Below are positions 17,201 through 26,516 of a stretch of DNA of 64,000 bases, one piece after another. Position numbers and translations under genes: made by a program. Position 1 is the first letter of the stretch; each line of letters opens with the position of its first letter. The notes beneath the pieces are model-generated. The model saw only the letters and a program-made list of their open reading frames with translations, was not told the origin of the DNA and ran no database searches. Source of the stretch: Clostridium gasigenes (GTDB lineage: Bacteria; Bacillota; Clostridia; Clostridiales; Clostridiaceae); the NCBI RefSeq assembly GCF_900104115.1, contig NZ_FNJM01000002.1, positions 470,729-534,728 of the forward strand, in the 5' to 3' direction.

Positions 17201-19188
17201 TATGAATCCTCCCTTGACTTGCCGTTTTTGTGAACTAGTTTATGCTCTCTAACTTTTTCTACTGTTGTTTCAAGCAACTTTAAATACCCTTTGTTCTTTT
17301 CTGCCCAAAGCTCTCTACCAAACTTATCACTGATTTCAATTTGAGATTTAACCTTCTGTATTTCTTCTTCATATTCAGGAATATTCTCAGTAGTGGTACA
17401 GAAACTTGCACAAGTTAAACAGTGATTCATTTGTTGTTTACACGGTACTTTAGAAGCTTTAAAACATACTCCGAAAGGAACTCTAACAGCATCTAAATTC
17501 TTTTTAACATATTCATATCTAATAAGATTTTCACCATCATCAGTTGATGTATCCACTTCTATAAGTTTATTGCTTACAATATCTACTTTGAATAATTCTA
17601 AGTCCTCAGTATCTTTCCATTTTTCATAAAGAACATTCTCACTAACAGTAGCGTAATGAACTGTCATTTGCATGCTTCTATGCCCTAAAATCTGTTGTAT
17701 AACACTTATTCCCATACCTTGCTCTACATATTCTTTAGCTCTTGTATGTCTTAGTGAATGAGTTTTAAAGTGATATAATTCACCATTAGCATTTCTAATA
17801 TCTTTTTCTTCTATTAATCTTTTCATAGTGCTTAACAAAGATTGCTTCGCTAACGGTTTACCTTTAAGTTTCCCTTCATAAGTATTGAATAAATATTTAT
17901 TAGGATTATTTTCTTCTGTACTTGATACTTTAGCTTTATCAATAGCTTTTTGAACCATTTCAGCAACCTTATCTCTTATAGGAATTTTAAGCTGTACTAT
18001 ACCTGTTTTAGTTATTTCTCCACAAAGATAATAGTTATAAGATTGCTCTTTATTATTCCATATCTGTTCTAAGCAGTTATGATATCTAAGATTTAATATA
18101 TCAGTACCACGCCATCCTGTTTCACGAAGTAAAATATAAATAGGTATATATTGTGGTCTATCCAAATCCATAATGTTATTATCTAATTGTTTTAATATTG
18201 GTTCTGGAATAAATTTTGCCCTTTTTATAACATCTCCTGCTAGCTCTCTCTTAGGTATATCATCTTGAAATATTAAAAATGATACTTCTCTCTTAGGAGC
18301 TTTATCATATTGAGCCATTTGAATATATTCTAAAAATGTTCTAATCCAAGCTATATATTTAGTAGTTTCAATTTTAGCTCTATCTTTTCTATTATTTAAA
18401 GTATAGAAAATATATTTTTCTATATCTTCTCTGCATATATTTTCTAAAAATTCGTCATTATAACCATTGGTATAAAAATAATCAAAAAAATAATTTACTC
18501 TCAATAAATATTCGCAACAAGTACTCCAAGAATTCTTAGTTATTCTTGTTTTAAAGTATCTCTTAACAGTATATCTATAATACATAGGAATTTCATTGAA
18601 ATTAATTTGATTATTCTTTGTATTATTTGCACCACTTGCAGGTATTTTGGCACCTTGAATATTCTTTGAATAGCATATATCTTTTTCAGTTTCTTCTCTA
18701 TCATCATAGAAATCTTTAATGAAATCTAAAATATATGGTATATTATTCATTTCATTAGAACTTATCTTATTCCCTACTAGTTTAAAACCATTATTTAAAA
18801 GAAAATTTCTAAATTTCAACCTAAAAGTATTTTTATCAATATCATTAAAACTTTTATATTTGCTATAATTTTCATTTATAAAGGCTAATAAATATTTAAA
18901 GGTATGTGTTATTTTTACTATATAACTATTTTTTAATAATTTTTCCTTAAACGAATAAACTATATAATATTTCAATTCATTCTTCAAATATATATTTTCA
19001 AACGAAGAAAAATCAATATATCTTGAACTATAAATCCTTTTACCTATAAAAATACCTTCTATTAAATCCCATTTATCATTTTCTAACCAATATCCATTAT
19101 CTTGTATAAGATACTTAATTATCTCATCATACTTACTTTGCTCAAAGCCAATTTTTTTCAAATTCTTCACTTTATTCATCCCCTTCAT
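17200..19188 (-). CDS. tnpB: TnpB tyrosine recombinase (Tn554 type)
   Basis: A 662-residue tyrosine recombinase, about the size of Tn554 TnpB (630). Catalytic motifs: Arg in LRETGWRGTDILNLR, HSLRHTRA, ILGHRSMQMTVHYA with the nucleophilic Tyr. A Cys-rich segment follows (VPCKQQMNHCLTCASFCTT), possibly a zinc site, then a charged C-terminal coiled coil. It works with TnpA in site-specific transposition. Two starts are possible (ATG 19188 or 19179); both overlap the tnpA end, so coupling is likely. Confidence 0.88.
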   Translation of the reverse strand: MKGMNKVKNLKKIGFEQSKYDEIIKYLIQDNGYWLENDKWDLIEGIFIGKRIYSSRYIDFSSFENIYLKNELKYYIVYSFKEKLLKNSYIVKITHTFKYLLAFINENYSKYKSFNDIDKNTFRLKFRNFLLNNGFKLVGNKISSNEMNNIPYILDFIKDFYDDREETEKDICYSKNIQGAKIPASGANNTKNNQINFNEIPMYYRYTVKRYFKTRITKNSWSTCCEYLLRVNYFFDYFYTNGYNDEFLENICREDIEKYIFYTLNNRKDRAKIETTKYIAWIRTFLEYIQMAQYDKAPKREVSFLIFQDDIPKRELAGDVIKRAKFIPEPILKQLDNNIMDLDRPQYIPIYILLRETGWRGTDILNLRYHNCLEQIWNNKEQSYNYYLCGEITKTGIVQLKIPIRDKVAEMVQKAIDKAKVSSTEENNPNKYLFNTYEGKLKGKPLAKQSLLSTMKRLIEEKDIRNANGELYHFKTHSLRHTRAKEYVEQGMGISVIQQILGHRSMQMTVHYATVSENVLYEKWKDTEDLELFKVDIVSNKLIEVDTSTDDGENLIRYEYVKKNLDAVRVPFGVCFKASKVPCKQQMNHCLTCASFCTTTENIPEYEEEIQKVKSQIEISDKFGRELWAEKNKGYLKLLETTVEKVREHKLVHKNGKSREDS

Positions 19189-20299
19189 TGTAAATATCCA
19201 AATCTAAATTAGGTTGAGTTTTATTAAACTCTTCCGTTATTTCTTCATCAGAAGGGTGTATATAAGTGTTTAAAGTAGTATAAATATTTTTATGACCAGC
19301 TCTTATTCTAAGTAGTTCAGGTTGCCATCCAGCCATTCTAAGAACAGTTAATGAGCTATGCCTAAACATATGAGGTGTAACATATATACCTGTTTTCTTT
19401 TTCAATGTTCTAAATAAATTATCAGCATCAACATAGTTCATAGCTCTATATTTATTTTCACCACTTATTTTTATAAATACATGATTAGTTTCAACTTCAT
19501 CGGTATGATACTCTGATATATATTCCATAAACATATCTACAATATTTTGAGATATATCTATTCTTCTAGGGCTTGATACAGTTTTAATTTCAGCATTATT
19601 TTCAAGTTCACCTCTATCTTTAAGGTCTATTATATTATCACTTATATCAAAGTCTTCTATCCATAATGACAAGGCTTCGCCTATGCGTATGCCAGTTTCA
19701 TATAATAAGTTTAATAAGAATTTATCTCTAAGATTATTACAGGTTGCTATGAGTCTTGAAATTTCTGCTTTGCTTAATATTTTAGGTTTAGCCTTTGAAA
19801 CTTTTAGCTTTAATATATTAGTTGTGACTTTTTTCTGTTCATAAGCTACTCCATACAAAAACCCTTTAAAGTTCCTACTTGGAGTAGATACAAACTTTTT
19901 AAGTCTATCTGAAATATTATTACTGTATTCTTCATGTCTTAAAATATAATCATAGAAAGATAAAACTGTATTAACTATAATGTTTATTGTTCTTGGACTT
20001 CTTGCTTGATTTGTTTGATGAACTGGTATAACTTTCAAACTCTTATATGGATTCTGTAACCAATTCACAAATAAAGCTAAGTTATCAATGGTTACATTTT
20101 GAAAATCTAATTCTCTTTGCTGAAGATATTCAAAATATAGTTTTAAATGTTGACAATACATTCTTAAAGTATTTCTTGCATGATTAGTATTATCCTTAAA
20201 CCTAATAAACTTTAGTATTACTTCTATTGGTAATCCATCATCATCTGCAACAAAGTATCTTTCTTTTAAATCTTCTGTTCTTACTTTCACTACTTCCAT
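19172..20299 (-). CDS. tnpA: TnpA tyrosine recombinase (Tn554 type)
   Basis: A 375-residue tyrosine recombinase with a SAM-like N-terminal core-binding domain (NHARNTLRMYCQHLKLYFEY) and the catalytic set Arg (LYETGIRIGEALSLW), HMFRHSS, RAGHKNIYTTLNTYIHPS. Size and order match Tn554 tnpA. The start is ATG 20299, which has GGAG seven bases upstream; an in-frame ATG 11 codons earlier has no ribosome site. It is the first gene of the operon and lies next to a cluster of repeated motifs at 20344-20450. Confidence 0.88.
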   Translation of the reverse strand: MEVVKVRTEDLKERYFVADDDGLPIEVILKFIRFKDNTNHARNTLRMYCQHLKLYFEYLQQRELDFQNVTIDNLALFVNWLQNPYKSLKVIPVHQTNQARSPRTINIIVNTVLSFYDYILRHEEYSNNISDRLKKFVSTPSRNFKGFLYGVAYEQKKVTTNILKLKVSKAKPKILSKAEISRLIATCNNLRDKFLLNLLYETGIRIGEALSLWIEDFDISDNIIDLKDRGELENNAEIKTVSSPRRIDISQNIVDMFMEYISEYHTDEVETNHVFIKISGENKYRAMNYVDADNLFRTLKKKTGIYVTPHMFRHSSLTVLRMAGWQPELLRIRAGHKNIYTTLNTYIHPSDEEITEEFNKTQPNLDLDIYNEGDE

Positions 20300-20343
20300 A
20301 TTCACACTCCATGGTCTTATTTTTCTAACCATAGTGTGTACTT

Positions 20344-20450
20344 AAATTACTACATTTATTCTAACTATCTAAATAGTAATTAAAGTTGTATATTGAAACT
20401 AAAGTAGTATATGGATTACTATAAATACCATCTAAATTCCTACACTATAT
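20344..20450. repeat. Cluster of degenerate iterons upstream of tnpA
   Basis: A motif near TAAANGTAGTAAT recurs in both orientations: TAAATGTAGTAATTT (minus, 20344-20358), TAAATAGTAATT (20370-20381), TAAAGTTGTATAT (20381-20393), TAAAGTAGTATAT (20400-20412), TATTTATAGTAATCC (minus, 20413-20427) and a weaker copy near 20432-20448. This is where recombinase-binding sites and the tnp promoter of a Tn554-like element are expected. The rest of the gap to 20699 holds only a terminator. Confidence 0.6.
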
Positions 20451-20637
20451 TCCTTAAAAAAATAATTTATATAAACGTTTTCATTTATAATTTAACATAA
20501 TTTATTCTTTTTTTCAATATAATACATTTTTTTATTTTCTTCACGTTTTTCTTTGGTCCTATTATTATTATCCCCTTTTCTATCTTTAAGCCTTTAAGGC
20601 ATTGTAATATAGATAGATTTCTTCTCCAAGTACTATA

Positions 20638-20673
20638 AGCTATATAACTCATCTTCCAATAAGTTATATAGCT
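20638..20673. terminator. Hairpin downstream of the ClC gene
   Basis: A perfect 12-bp inverted repeat, AGCTATATAACT (20638-20649) with 20662-20673, followed on the plus strand by ATATTTTTATT. It lies 27 bp past the end of the minus-strand ClC gene, which it may terminate despite the better T tract on the plus side. Confidence 0.6.
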
Positions 20674-20699
20674 ATATTTTTATTAGTTTACATTAGCCT

Positions 20700-21959
20700 T
20701 TATCCTACAGTATTTCCACCTGTTATAGTCTTAGAATTTTTAAGCTTTAATAGATATTTTGGAATAAAGCAGGCAACTATCATTAATGGCCATAAATTTA
20801 GAGGGAAAAATATAATTAAAAGAAATAAAGCTACAAGTGGAGATTTTAAAGCTGTACTTGTAAGCGACGCCGTTATAATAGCTGCACATAAAACAGGATC
20901 CAATGAAAAAATCATTGAAAATCCATAACCAATACTTATACCAGAAAATACTATAGGAAAAATATGTCCTCCACGCCATCCTGTTGAAAGACAAACCTCT
21001 GTAACAAACAATTTACAAAGTCCAGTAATAATTAATAAGTAAGCACTCGTAGTACTCCATTCAACAGCTAGAACTTTAAGTTCATGTTCTCCTGAAAATA
21101 AAGTAGAAGGAAGAAGTGTTCCTATTATTCCTAATATTAAACCACCTAAAATTGCTTTAAAAATTTTGTGTTTATTAAGAGGCTTAGTTATAGTATGAAG
21201 AAATTTCCCAAAGAATTCATATAACAAAGCAATGGATATTCCAACTAAAATAAGAGGTATAGTTGAAATAAGCTCTTTATTTCCTATAATTGAAGACCCA
21301 AAATCAGCAGAAAAAGAAGGTCTATTATCAATTTTAAGCAATAGTGTAAATATTAGAAATCCTGATAACGTAGTTATAGAGTAAATAACCACTTTTAATT
21401 TCTTTATAGCAGAGCTATCATCTTTATCATTAAAAAAATCAGAAATACCATATAAAGGAGCTCTAAATATCAGAGCCATTGTAGCTTTGATTTCGAAGTT
21501 TGTTAATAATGTTGTATACTCTCTAAATTCTTCATTTTCTTTAAAAAATGATTTAAGAATATCCCCCGTCCATGTAACAAGACCGCCTACTATTCCTACC
21601 AATGCAGCTTCAGGCCCAAGACTTGCACCAAAAAGTAAAACAATAAGTGCGGATAAAGTAGCTTTATGGATATTTTTATAATCAACGCGGTTAGTTTCTT
21701 TGTATTCCGAAACTACTTCTGGCATTTTGCGAGGATACTCGCCAAAAAACTTTTGGCATAAGCCTACTAATAAGCCACCTATTAAGCACATAATAACTGT
21801 CCAGTATTTAATGCTAAAATAGCTAGGCAAAGTATGCCATAAAAAATGAACTCCTAAATTTATAATAGATAAAAAGGTCCAAGTTAGCAATCCTACAAAT
21901 CCCCCTATGATTATTCCATATAGGGTTAAAATACTTAGCTTAAAATATTTTTTTTTCAT
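20700..21959 (-). CDS. ClC-family chloride channel/transporter
   Basis: A 419-residue integral membrane protein with about ten hydrophobic segments. ClC signatures: GASLGPEAALVGIVGG (about residues 115-130) in the GxEGP position, and STGWRGGHIFPIVFSG in the GGxFxP position. The first selectivity motif GSGIP is not obvious, so it belongs to a divergent branch (YfeO/voltage-gated-like), and anion specificity is uncertain. No CBS or RCK domain. ATG start with TAGGAGG. Monocistronic, next to the recombinase module. Confidence 0.85.
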   Translation of the reverse strand: MKKKYFKLSILTLYGIIIGGFVGLLTWTFLSIINLGVHFLWHTLPSYFSIKYWTVIMCLIGGLLVGLCQKFFGEYPRKMPEVVSEYKETNRVDYKNIHKATLSALIVLLFGASLGPEAALVGIVGGLVTWTGDILKSFFKENEEFREYTTLLTNFEIKATMALIFRAPLYGISDFFNDKDDSSAIKKLKVVIYSITTLSGFLIFTLLLKIDNRPSFSADFGSSIIGNKELISTIPLILVGISIALLYEFFGKFLHTITKPLNKHKIFKAILGGLILGIIGTLLPSTLFSGEHELKVLAVEWSTTSAYLLIITGLCKLFVTEVCLSTGWRGGHIFPIVFSGISIGYGFSMIFSLDPVLCAAIITASLTSTALKSPLVALFLLIIFFPLNLWPLMIVACFIPKYLLKLKNSKTITGGNTVG

Positions 21960-22227
21960 TTGTTTCCTCCTAATTTAATAAGTTTTTTAGAATTATACCA
22001 TAATTATGTATGTAAAAAAAAGTCTAGGATGCATTTAGAAGATTATTTCTGTACTGTTAGCAATCACAGTGTGGTAATCCTCTCTCCTTAGACTCCCTCA
22101 TATTAAAAGCATCACAAAAAGCATAGAAAAATAATAGCAGTTCAAATGATTAACACTCTATCCATATACTACTAATACCTTATATGCTATAATTAGACAA
22201 TATTTAAAGACGAAAGGAAGATTTAAA

Positions 22228-24108
22228 ATGTTAAATTATAATGAGGAAGTTGTCATAGATAGTCTTCCGTTAAGAATTAAGAATAGCTTTGTAGAAGGAA
22301 TTACTAACAAGTATTTTTCAGAAAATTTAATTATGTTGCTACTTAAGACATTAATGCTTTTAATCCTTATTTCAGATGATAAGGTAAATGGAGTAAATTT
22401 CAAACTAATATTTTATTCAGTTCCTCCAATATTAGTTTGGATTATGGTGAATTCAGCATTTTTATCTTTAGGATTTTTCTTTAAGGGTAGTGCTCAGAAA
22501 TGGTCTTTTTTAGGGCTTAATTTATTCTTTACGCTTATAGTAATAGGTGATATATGGTACCTTAGAAGTAATTCATCATTTTTAAATTATTATATGTTCG
22601 GAATGACAAATAATTTAGAAGATTTAGGAAGTTCAATATTTTCTATGTTTAGAATAGTAGACATTGTATTTGTTATAGATTTAGTAGTTATTTCTTTTAG
22701 AAATATAAAGTTCTCAAAAACTATAAAGAAGTACAATACAAATATAATAGGGGGCTTAGCTATATTATCTATTTCCATGATTTATATTGGATATGTTCAT
22801 ATAAAAATAGACGAAAAATCATTGGGATATAAATATCAATCTGTTTTTAGTAATAGTTGTTCACCCAATCAAACAATGTTTAATCTATCACCTATTGCTT
22901 ATCATATATTTGATTCTTTTGATTCCTATAGCCGATCTAAACCTTATGTTTTTGACAAAACTGAAAAAGACTCTGTCAAAAACACATTAAAAAGCTTAAA
23001 AGAAAATAATGAAGATAATAAATATGCAGGAATGATGAAGGGTAAAAACTTATTAGTTATTCAGTGGGAATCATTAGAGACTTTTGTAATAAATCAAAAT
23101 ATTGATGGACAGGCAATAACTCCCACGTTAAATAAACTACTTAATAATTCCCTATATTTTGATAATTTCCATGAACAAACATTTAATGGTACAAGTTCTG
23201 ATTCAGAACTTATTACAAACACATCCACATTTCCAGTAAGAGAAGGCTCAACGTTCTTTAGATATCCAACTAATACTTATGACTATTCATTACCTAATAT
23301 ATTTGAGGAGCTAGGTTATAATACTGTTGTATCTCATCCAGATAGAGGATCTTTTTGGAACTGGTTAATCAATCTTAAATCAATTGGATATGATACATTG
23401 CTAGATTCAACAGATTACGACACAACAGAAAAAATTAATCTTGGATTATCAGATAAGAGTTATCTCAAACAATTTGGTGATGTACTAAATTCACTAAAAG
23501 AACCTTATCTAGCATCTACTATCACTTTATCAAGCCATCTTCCTTTTAATATGCCTGAAGATGCAAAAATGATGAAACTACCATCAAATTTAGAAGAAAC
23601 AAAACTTGGTGGTTACATGCAGTCTATTAATTATACTGATAAATATCTAGGTGAACTTCTAAAACAATTACAAGCTAATGGAACTTTAGATAATACGGTA
23701 ATTGCAATTTTTGGGGACCATGAAGGTGTTCATAAGTACTATGCTGATGAAATCGCAAATACAAGTGGCTTAGAGGATTGGATGAAGGAAAATAATAGAA
23801 AAGTTCCATTATTTATTTATAACAAGGATTTAGAAAAAGAAACTTTCTCAATGTATGCTGGACAAGTAGACACCTTACCAACATTAGCTTATTTATTTGG
23901 AGCTCCAAAAGAGCAATATAATACACCACTTACACTCGGAAGAAATTTATTAAATACAAATAAGAGTTATGTATTACTTTCAAATAAACAATTACTCCAA
24001 GATGGGTTAACTGAGGAAGAGCAAATTAATATAAAAAATCTTACTGATATAAGCGATAAGATGATAAGAGGAAATTACTATAGAAATGAGGCTGGTATGA
24101 ATGAATAA
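22228..24108 (+). CDS. LTA synthase family (LtaS-like) phosphoglycerol transferase
   Basis: A 626-residue protein: an N-terminal domain with about five membrane helices (residues 35-200) and a C-terminal extracellular sulfatase-fold domain. Motifs include the metal-site start VIQWESLETFV, the segment FNGTSSDSELITNTSTFP holding the candidate nucleophile Thr, HPDRGSFWN, and IFGDHEGVHKYY near the C-terminal side. Such enzymes polymerise or transfer glycerol phosphate from phosphatidylglycerol onto glycolipid anchors. It overlaps the next small gene by 8 bp. ATG start with AAAGGAAG. Confidence 0.9.
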   Translation: MLNYNEEVVIDSLPLRIKNSFVEGITNKYFSENLIMLLLKTLMLLILISDDKVNGVNFKLIFYSVPPILVWIMVNSAFLSLGFFFKGSAQKWSFLGLNLFFTLIVIGDIWYLRSNSSFLNYYMFGMTNNLEDLGSSIFSMFRIVDIVFVIDLVVISFRNIKFSKTIKKYNTNIIGGLAILSISMIYIGYVHIKIDEKSLGYKYQSVFSNSCSPNQTMFNLSPIAYHIFDSFDSYSRSKPYVFDKTEKDSVKNTLKSLKENNEDNKYAGMMKGKNLLVIQWESLETFVINQNIDGQAITPTLNKLLNNSLYFDNFHEQTFNGTSSDSELITNTSTFPVREGSTFFRYPTNTYDYSLPNIFEELGYNTVVSHPDRGSFWNWLINLKSIGYDTLLDSTDYDTTEKINLGLSDKSYLKQFGDVLNSLKEPYLASTITLSSHLPFNMPEDAKMMKLPSNLEETKLGGYMQSINYTDKYLGELLKQLQANGTLDNTVIAIFGDHEGVHKYYADEIANTSGLEDWMKENNRKVPLFIYNKDLEKETFSMYAGQVDTLPTLAYLFGAPKEQYNTPLTLGRNLLNTNKSYVLLSNKQLLQDGLTEEEQINIKNLTDISDKMIRGNYYRNEAGMNE

Positions 24109-24346
24109 GAAAATTATATTATATATTACAATCGGATTAATCTTTTTAATGCCTATAATATCAATTGAAAGTGTTATACCTTGGGTAGTTGCATTCTTTT
24201 TTATAAATAAATCTATAAAAAGATTTAAGGCAAATGATGAACTTAAATTTATCTGGTTTAATATGATTTATTGTGGTGGAATAATATTAATATACAATAT
24301 TATAGCTAGATATCTAGAATATATCTTGATTAAAACGTGGCTTTAA
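24101..24346 (+). CDS. Small membrane protein coupled to the LtaS-like gene
   Basis: An 81-residue protein with two or three membrane segments (residues 4-36 and 47-75). Its ATG overlaps the end of the upstream gene (ATGAATGAATAA), the usual sign of translational coupling, so it may assist the synthase. No known family was recognised. Confidence 0.7.
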   Translation: MNKKIILYITIGLIFLMPIISIESVIPWVVAFFFINKSIKRFKANDELKFIWFNMIYCGGIILIYNIIARYLEYILIKTWL

Positions 24347-24395
24347 AATTAAAATTGGCATAAACCAATTTTAAAAATATTCATATTATTAATTT

Positions 24396-24436
24396 AAGCA
24401 AAAAAGTGGATTCTTATCGAATCCACTTTTTTGCTT
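24396..24436 (+). terminator. Intrinsic terminator
   Basis: 18-bp perfect arms (AAGCAAAAAAGTGGATTC at 24396-24413; complement 24419-24436) with a 5-base loop and T-rich end. The A/T arms make it bidirectional: it can end both the LtaS-like operon and the lacI gene at 24529. Confidence 0.88.
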
Positions 24437-24528
24437 TATTCATAGGCTAGTTTACAATAGCCTCCTATTTTCTTTAACATGAAATCTTTACTTTAGATAT
24501 TATTGTCTATGTATTACATATACTTATG

Positions 24529-25545
24529 TTATTTCCTTACACAAGATTCTCTTTTTACAAGTTTTGTTTCTAAAATAATATGTTCATTAGGTGTGGCTTT
24601 TTTTATCTGTTTTAATAATAAATCTATACTTATTTTAGCCATTTCTTCTCTTGGCTGTACTACAGTTGTAATTGCTGGTGTATAAAACTCCGTCACATCC
24701 ATTCCATCAAATCCAACTAATGAAATATCCTTCCCCACTTTAAATGCATTATCTGATAATGCCTTTGCTGCACCTATTGCCATAATATCAGAAATTGAGA
24801 ATATAGCATCAACTTCTTTATATTTCTTTATAAATACTTCAGTTGCCTTGTAAGCTAATTTAGGATTATATTGTCCATATATAATATAATTTTCATTGAA
24901 TTTTAATCCATTTTCTATTAATGCCTCTTTATATCCTAAAAATCTTTCATATACTAATCCTGAATCTGATTTAATTCCTAAAATAATAGCTATATTTTTA
25001 TGTCCAAGATCTATTAGATATTTTGTTGCCATATATGCTGAGTCTTTTTGTTTAATTCCTACAGAAGAAAAATTATTAACTTTTGTATTATAAGTTGTAT
25101 TCACTGAAGCTAAAACAAGTGGACTAGTTATACCCTTAAATGTCTCTTCCGTTACTTCTCTAATATCACACCCAAGATATATTATTCCCTGAAGTTTCCT
25201 TTCTTTTTCAAATGAAATAATCTCCCTAACTTCATCCTCACCTTTTAAAGAATAATCAGTTTGCCTTAAAATCATAGATTTTCCACTCTTTTTAATTTCT
25301 TTATTAATAACATCTATCATCTCAGAAAAAAACGGATTAAATACTCCTCTTACTAAAACACCTATATCATTAGAATTACTTTTTTTTAGATTCCTTGCGC
25401 TATTATTTGGTATATAATTATTATCCCTTATTATTTCCAAGATTTTTTTCCGTGTTGTATCTTTTACATTTGGATCATTATTTACAACTCTAGAAACTGT
25501 TCCAACCGCTACTTCTGCCATCTTCGCAATATCCTTAATATTCAT
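24529..25545 (-). CDS. LacI-family regulator of the maltodextrin/cyclodextrin genes
   Basis: A 338-residue LacI-type regulator: N-terminal HTH (NIKDIAKMAEVAVGTVSRVV, residues 2-21), hinge, and a periplasmic-binding-protein-like effector domain with the FxxNDxxA equivalent FSISDIMAIGAAKAL. It follows the permease genes on the same strand, after a 105-bp gap with its own likely promoter. Its effector is probably a maltodextrin. It is similar in design to the second regulator at 30721-31710. Confidence 0.9.
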   Translation of the reverse strand: MNIKDIAKMAEVAVGTVSRVVNNDPNVKDTTRKKILEIIRDNNYIPNNSARNLKKSNSNDIGVLVRGVFNPFFSEMIDVINKEIKKSGKSMILRQTDYSLKGEDEVREIISFEKERKLQGIIYLGCDIREVTEETFKGITSPLVLASVNTTYNTKVNNFSSVGIKQKDSAYMATKYLIDLGHKNIAIILGIKSDSGLVYERFLGYKEALIENGLKFNENYIIYGQYNPKLAYKATEVFIKKYKEVDAIFSISDIMAIGAAKALSDNAFKVGKDISLVGFDGMDVTEFYTPAITTVVQPREEMAKISIDLLLKQIKKATPNEHIILETKLVKRESCVRK

Positions 25546-25577
25546 AAGCTACATCCTCTCAATAATTTTAATTGGAC

Positions 25578-25590
25578 AATTGTTGCAATT
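25578..25590. promoter_or_regulatory. Candidate operator before the first lacI gene
   Basis: AATTG-TTG-CAATT, a 5-3-5 palindrome 33 bp upstream of the start codon, near a minus-strand AT-rich -10 region. It differs from the AAACGTTT-type sites of the same locus. Weak evidence. Confidence 0.35.
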
Positions 25591-25650
25591 AATTTATTAT
25601 ATAATTAGATGTAGTTTTAAGATTTTCTAGATATCTCTACACCATAAATT

Positions 25651-26514
25651 TTATTCTTTTACAGCTCCTGCAACTAATCCTTTAGCTATAAACTTTTGTA
25701 TTGAAATAAATATAACTGTAAGTGGTATAGTCGCCATTACTGATGCTGCGGCATATACTGGCCAACTAGTTGTAGATCCACTCTTCATCATTCCATTTAA
25801 TCCCAACACTAGGGTTTTAACTTGTGGTGATTTTAATAAAGCTGCTGATATCATAAATTCTCCAAATACCCCTATAAAAGAGAAGAAGAATATTACTATT
25901 AACATAGGCTTTGCTAGTGGAATAATAATTTTTGTGAATATTTTAAAATGAGATGCTCCATCTACAAGCGCCGCTTCATCTAGTTCTTTTGGAATACCAT
26001 CTACAAAACCTTTCATTAGCCATATATTATAAGCACTTGAACCACATAAAACTAAAACTAAAAAAGGTAAATTATCCATACCAAAAGGTAATTTATACGC
26101 TACAGATAATATAGCTGGAATAGCCATTGTAGCTGGAAACATTTGAAGTATTAACAATGTCATTAACCCATATTTTTTGCCAGCAAATCTTAATCTGCTA
26201 AATGAATATGCTGCCGGTAATGTCATTATAACCTGAATCATTGAAACAAATAAACATAATATTAAACTATTTTTAATCCAAATTAGAAAATCAGTATTTT
26301 TTAAAACATTAATATAGTTATCAAATGTAACAGCTTTAGGTATTATTCCATTTTCATAAAAGCTTGTTCCAGGTGATAATGAGGCTGAAATAATTGCCCA
26401 TATTGGAAATGCTATTATTAGAATTGAAATCCATAAAAACACTCTACTTGCCCATAGTTTTATTTTGTCTTGTTTCTTTAATTTTACTTTATATATTTTA
26501 TTCTTTTTTATCAT
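25651..26514 (-). CDS. MalG-type ABC permease
   Basis: A 287-residue inner-membrane permease with six membrane helices. The conserved cytoplasmic EAA loop reads ELDEAALVDGASHFKIFTKI (about residues 178-197), which docks the ATPase. The N-terminal WISILIIAFPIWAIISASLSPG is typical of MalG. It pairs with the MalF-type gene 2 bp upstream to import maltodextrins or cyclodextrins. No ATP-binding subunit gene is in the locus, so a shared MsmX-type ATPase elsewhere is expected. Confidence 0.92.
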   Translation of the reverse strand: MIKKNKIYKVKLKKQDKIKLWASRVFLWISILIIAFPIWAIISASLSPGTSFYENGIIPKAVTFDNYINVLKNTDFLIWIKNSLILCLFVSMIQVIMTLPAAYSFSRLRFAGKKYGLMTLLILQMFPATMAIPAILSVAYKLPFGMDNLPFLVLVLCGSSAYNIWLMKGFVDGIPKELDEAALVDGASHFKIFTKIIIPLAKPMLIVIFFFSFIGVFGEFMISAALLKSPQVKTLVLGLNGMMKSGSTTSWPVYAAASVMATIPLTVIFISIQKFIAKGLVAGAVKE

Positions 26515-26516
26515 AA

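Larger units (their letters stand above)
16826..20460 (-). mobile_element. Tn554-family transposition module (tnpA-tnpB-tnpC)
   Basis: Three overlapping genes in the order and sizes of Tn554 tnpA (361), tnpB (630) and tnpC (125) define the module. No resistance or other clear cargo lies inside the operon. Exact ends are not visible, since Tn554 elements leave no target duplication; the span given covers the genes and the motif cluster upstream of tnpA. A 9-bp direct repeat TGTGTACTT flanks the operon (16818-16826 and 20335-20343), which may be chance. The XRE operon could be cargo if the element extends leftward. Confidence 0.75.

Noticed and set aside
16818..20343. 9-bp direct repeat TGTGTACTT flanking the tnpABC operon
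   Set aside because: Too short in AT-rich DNA and one copy touches the tnpC stop codon; Tn554-type elements do not make target duplications. Kept only as a note.
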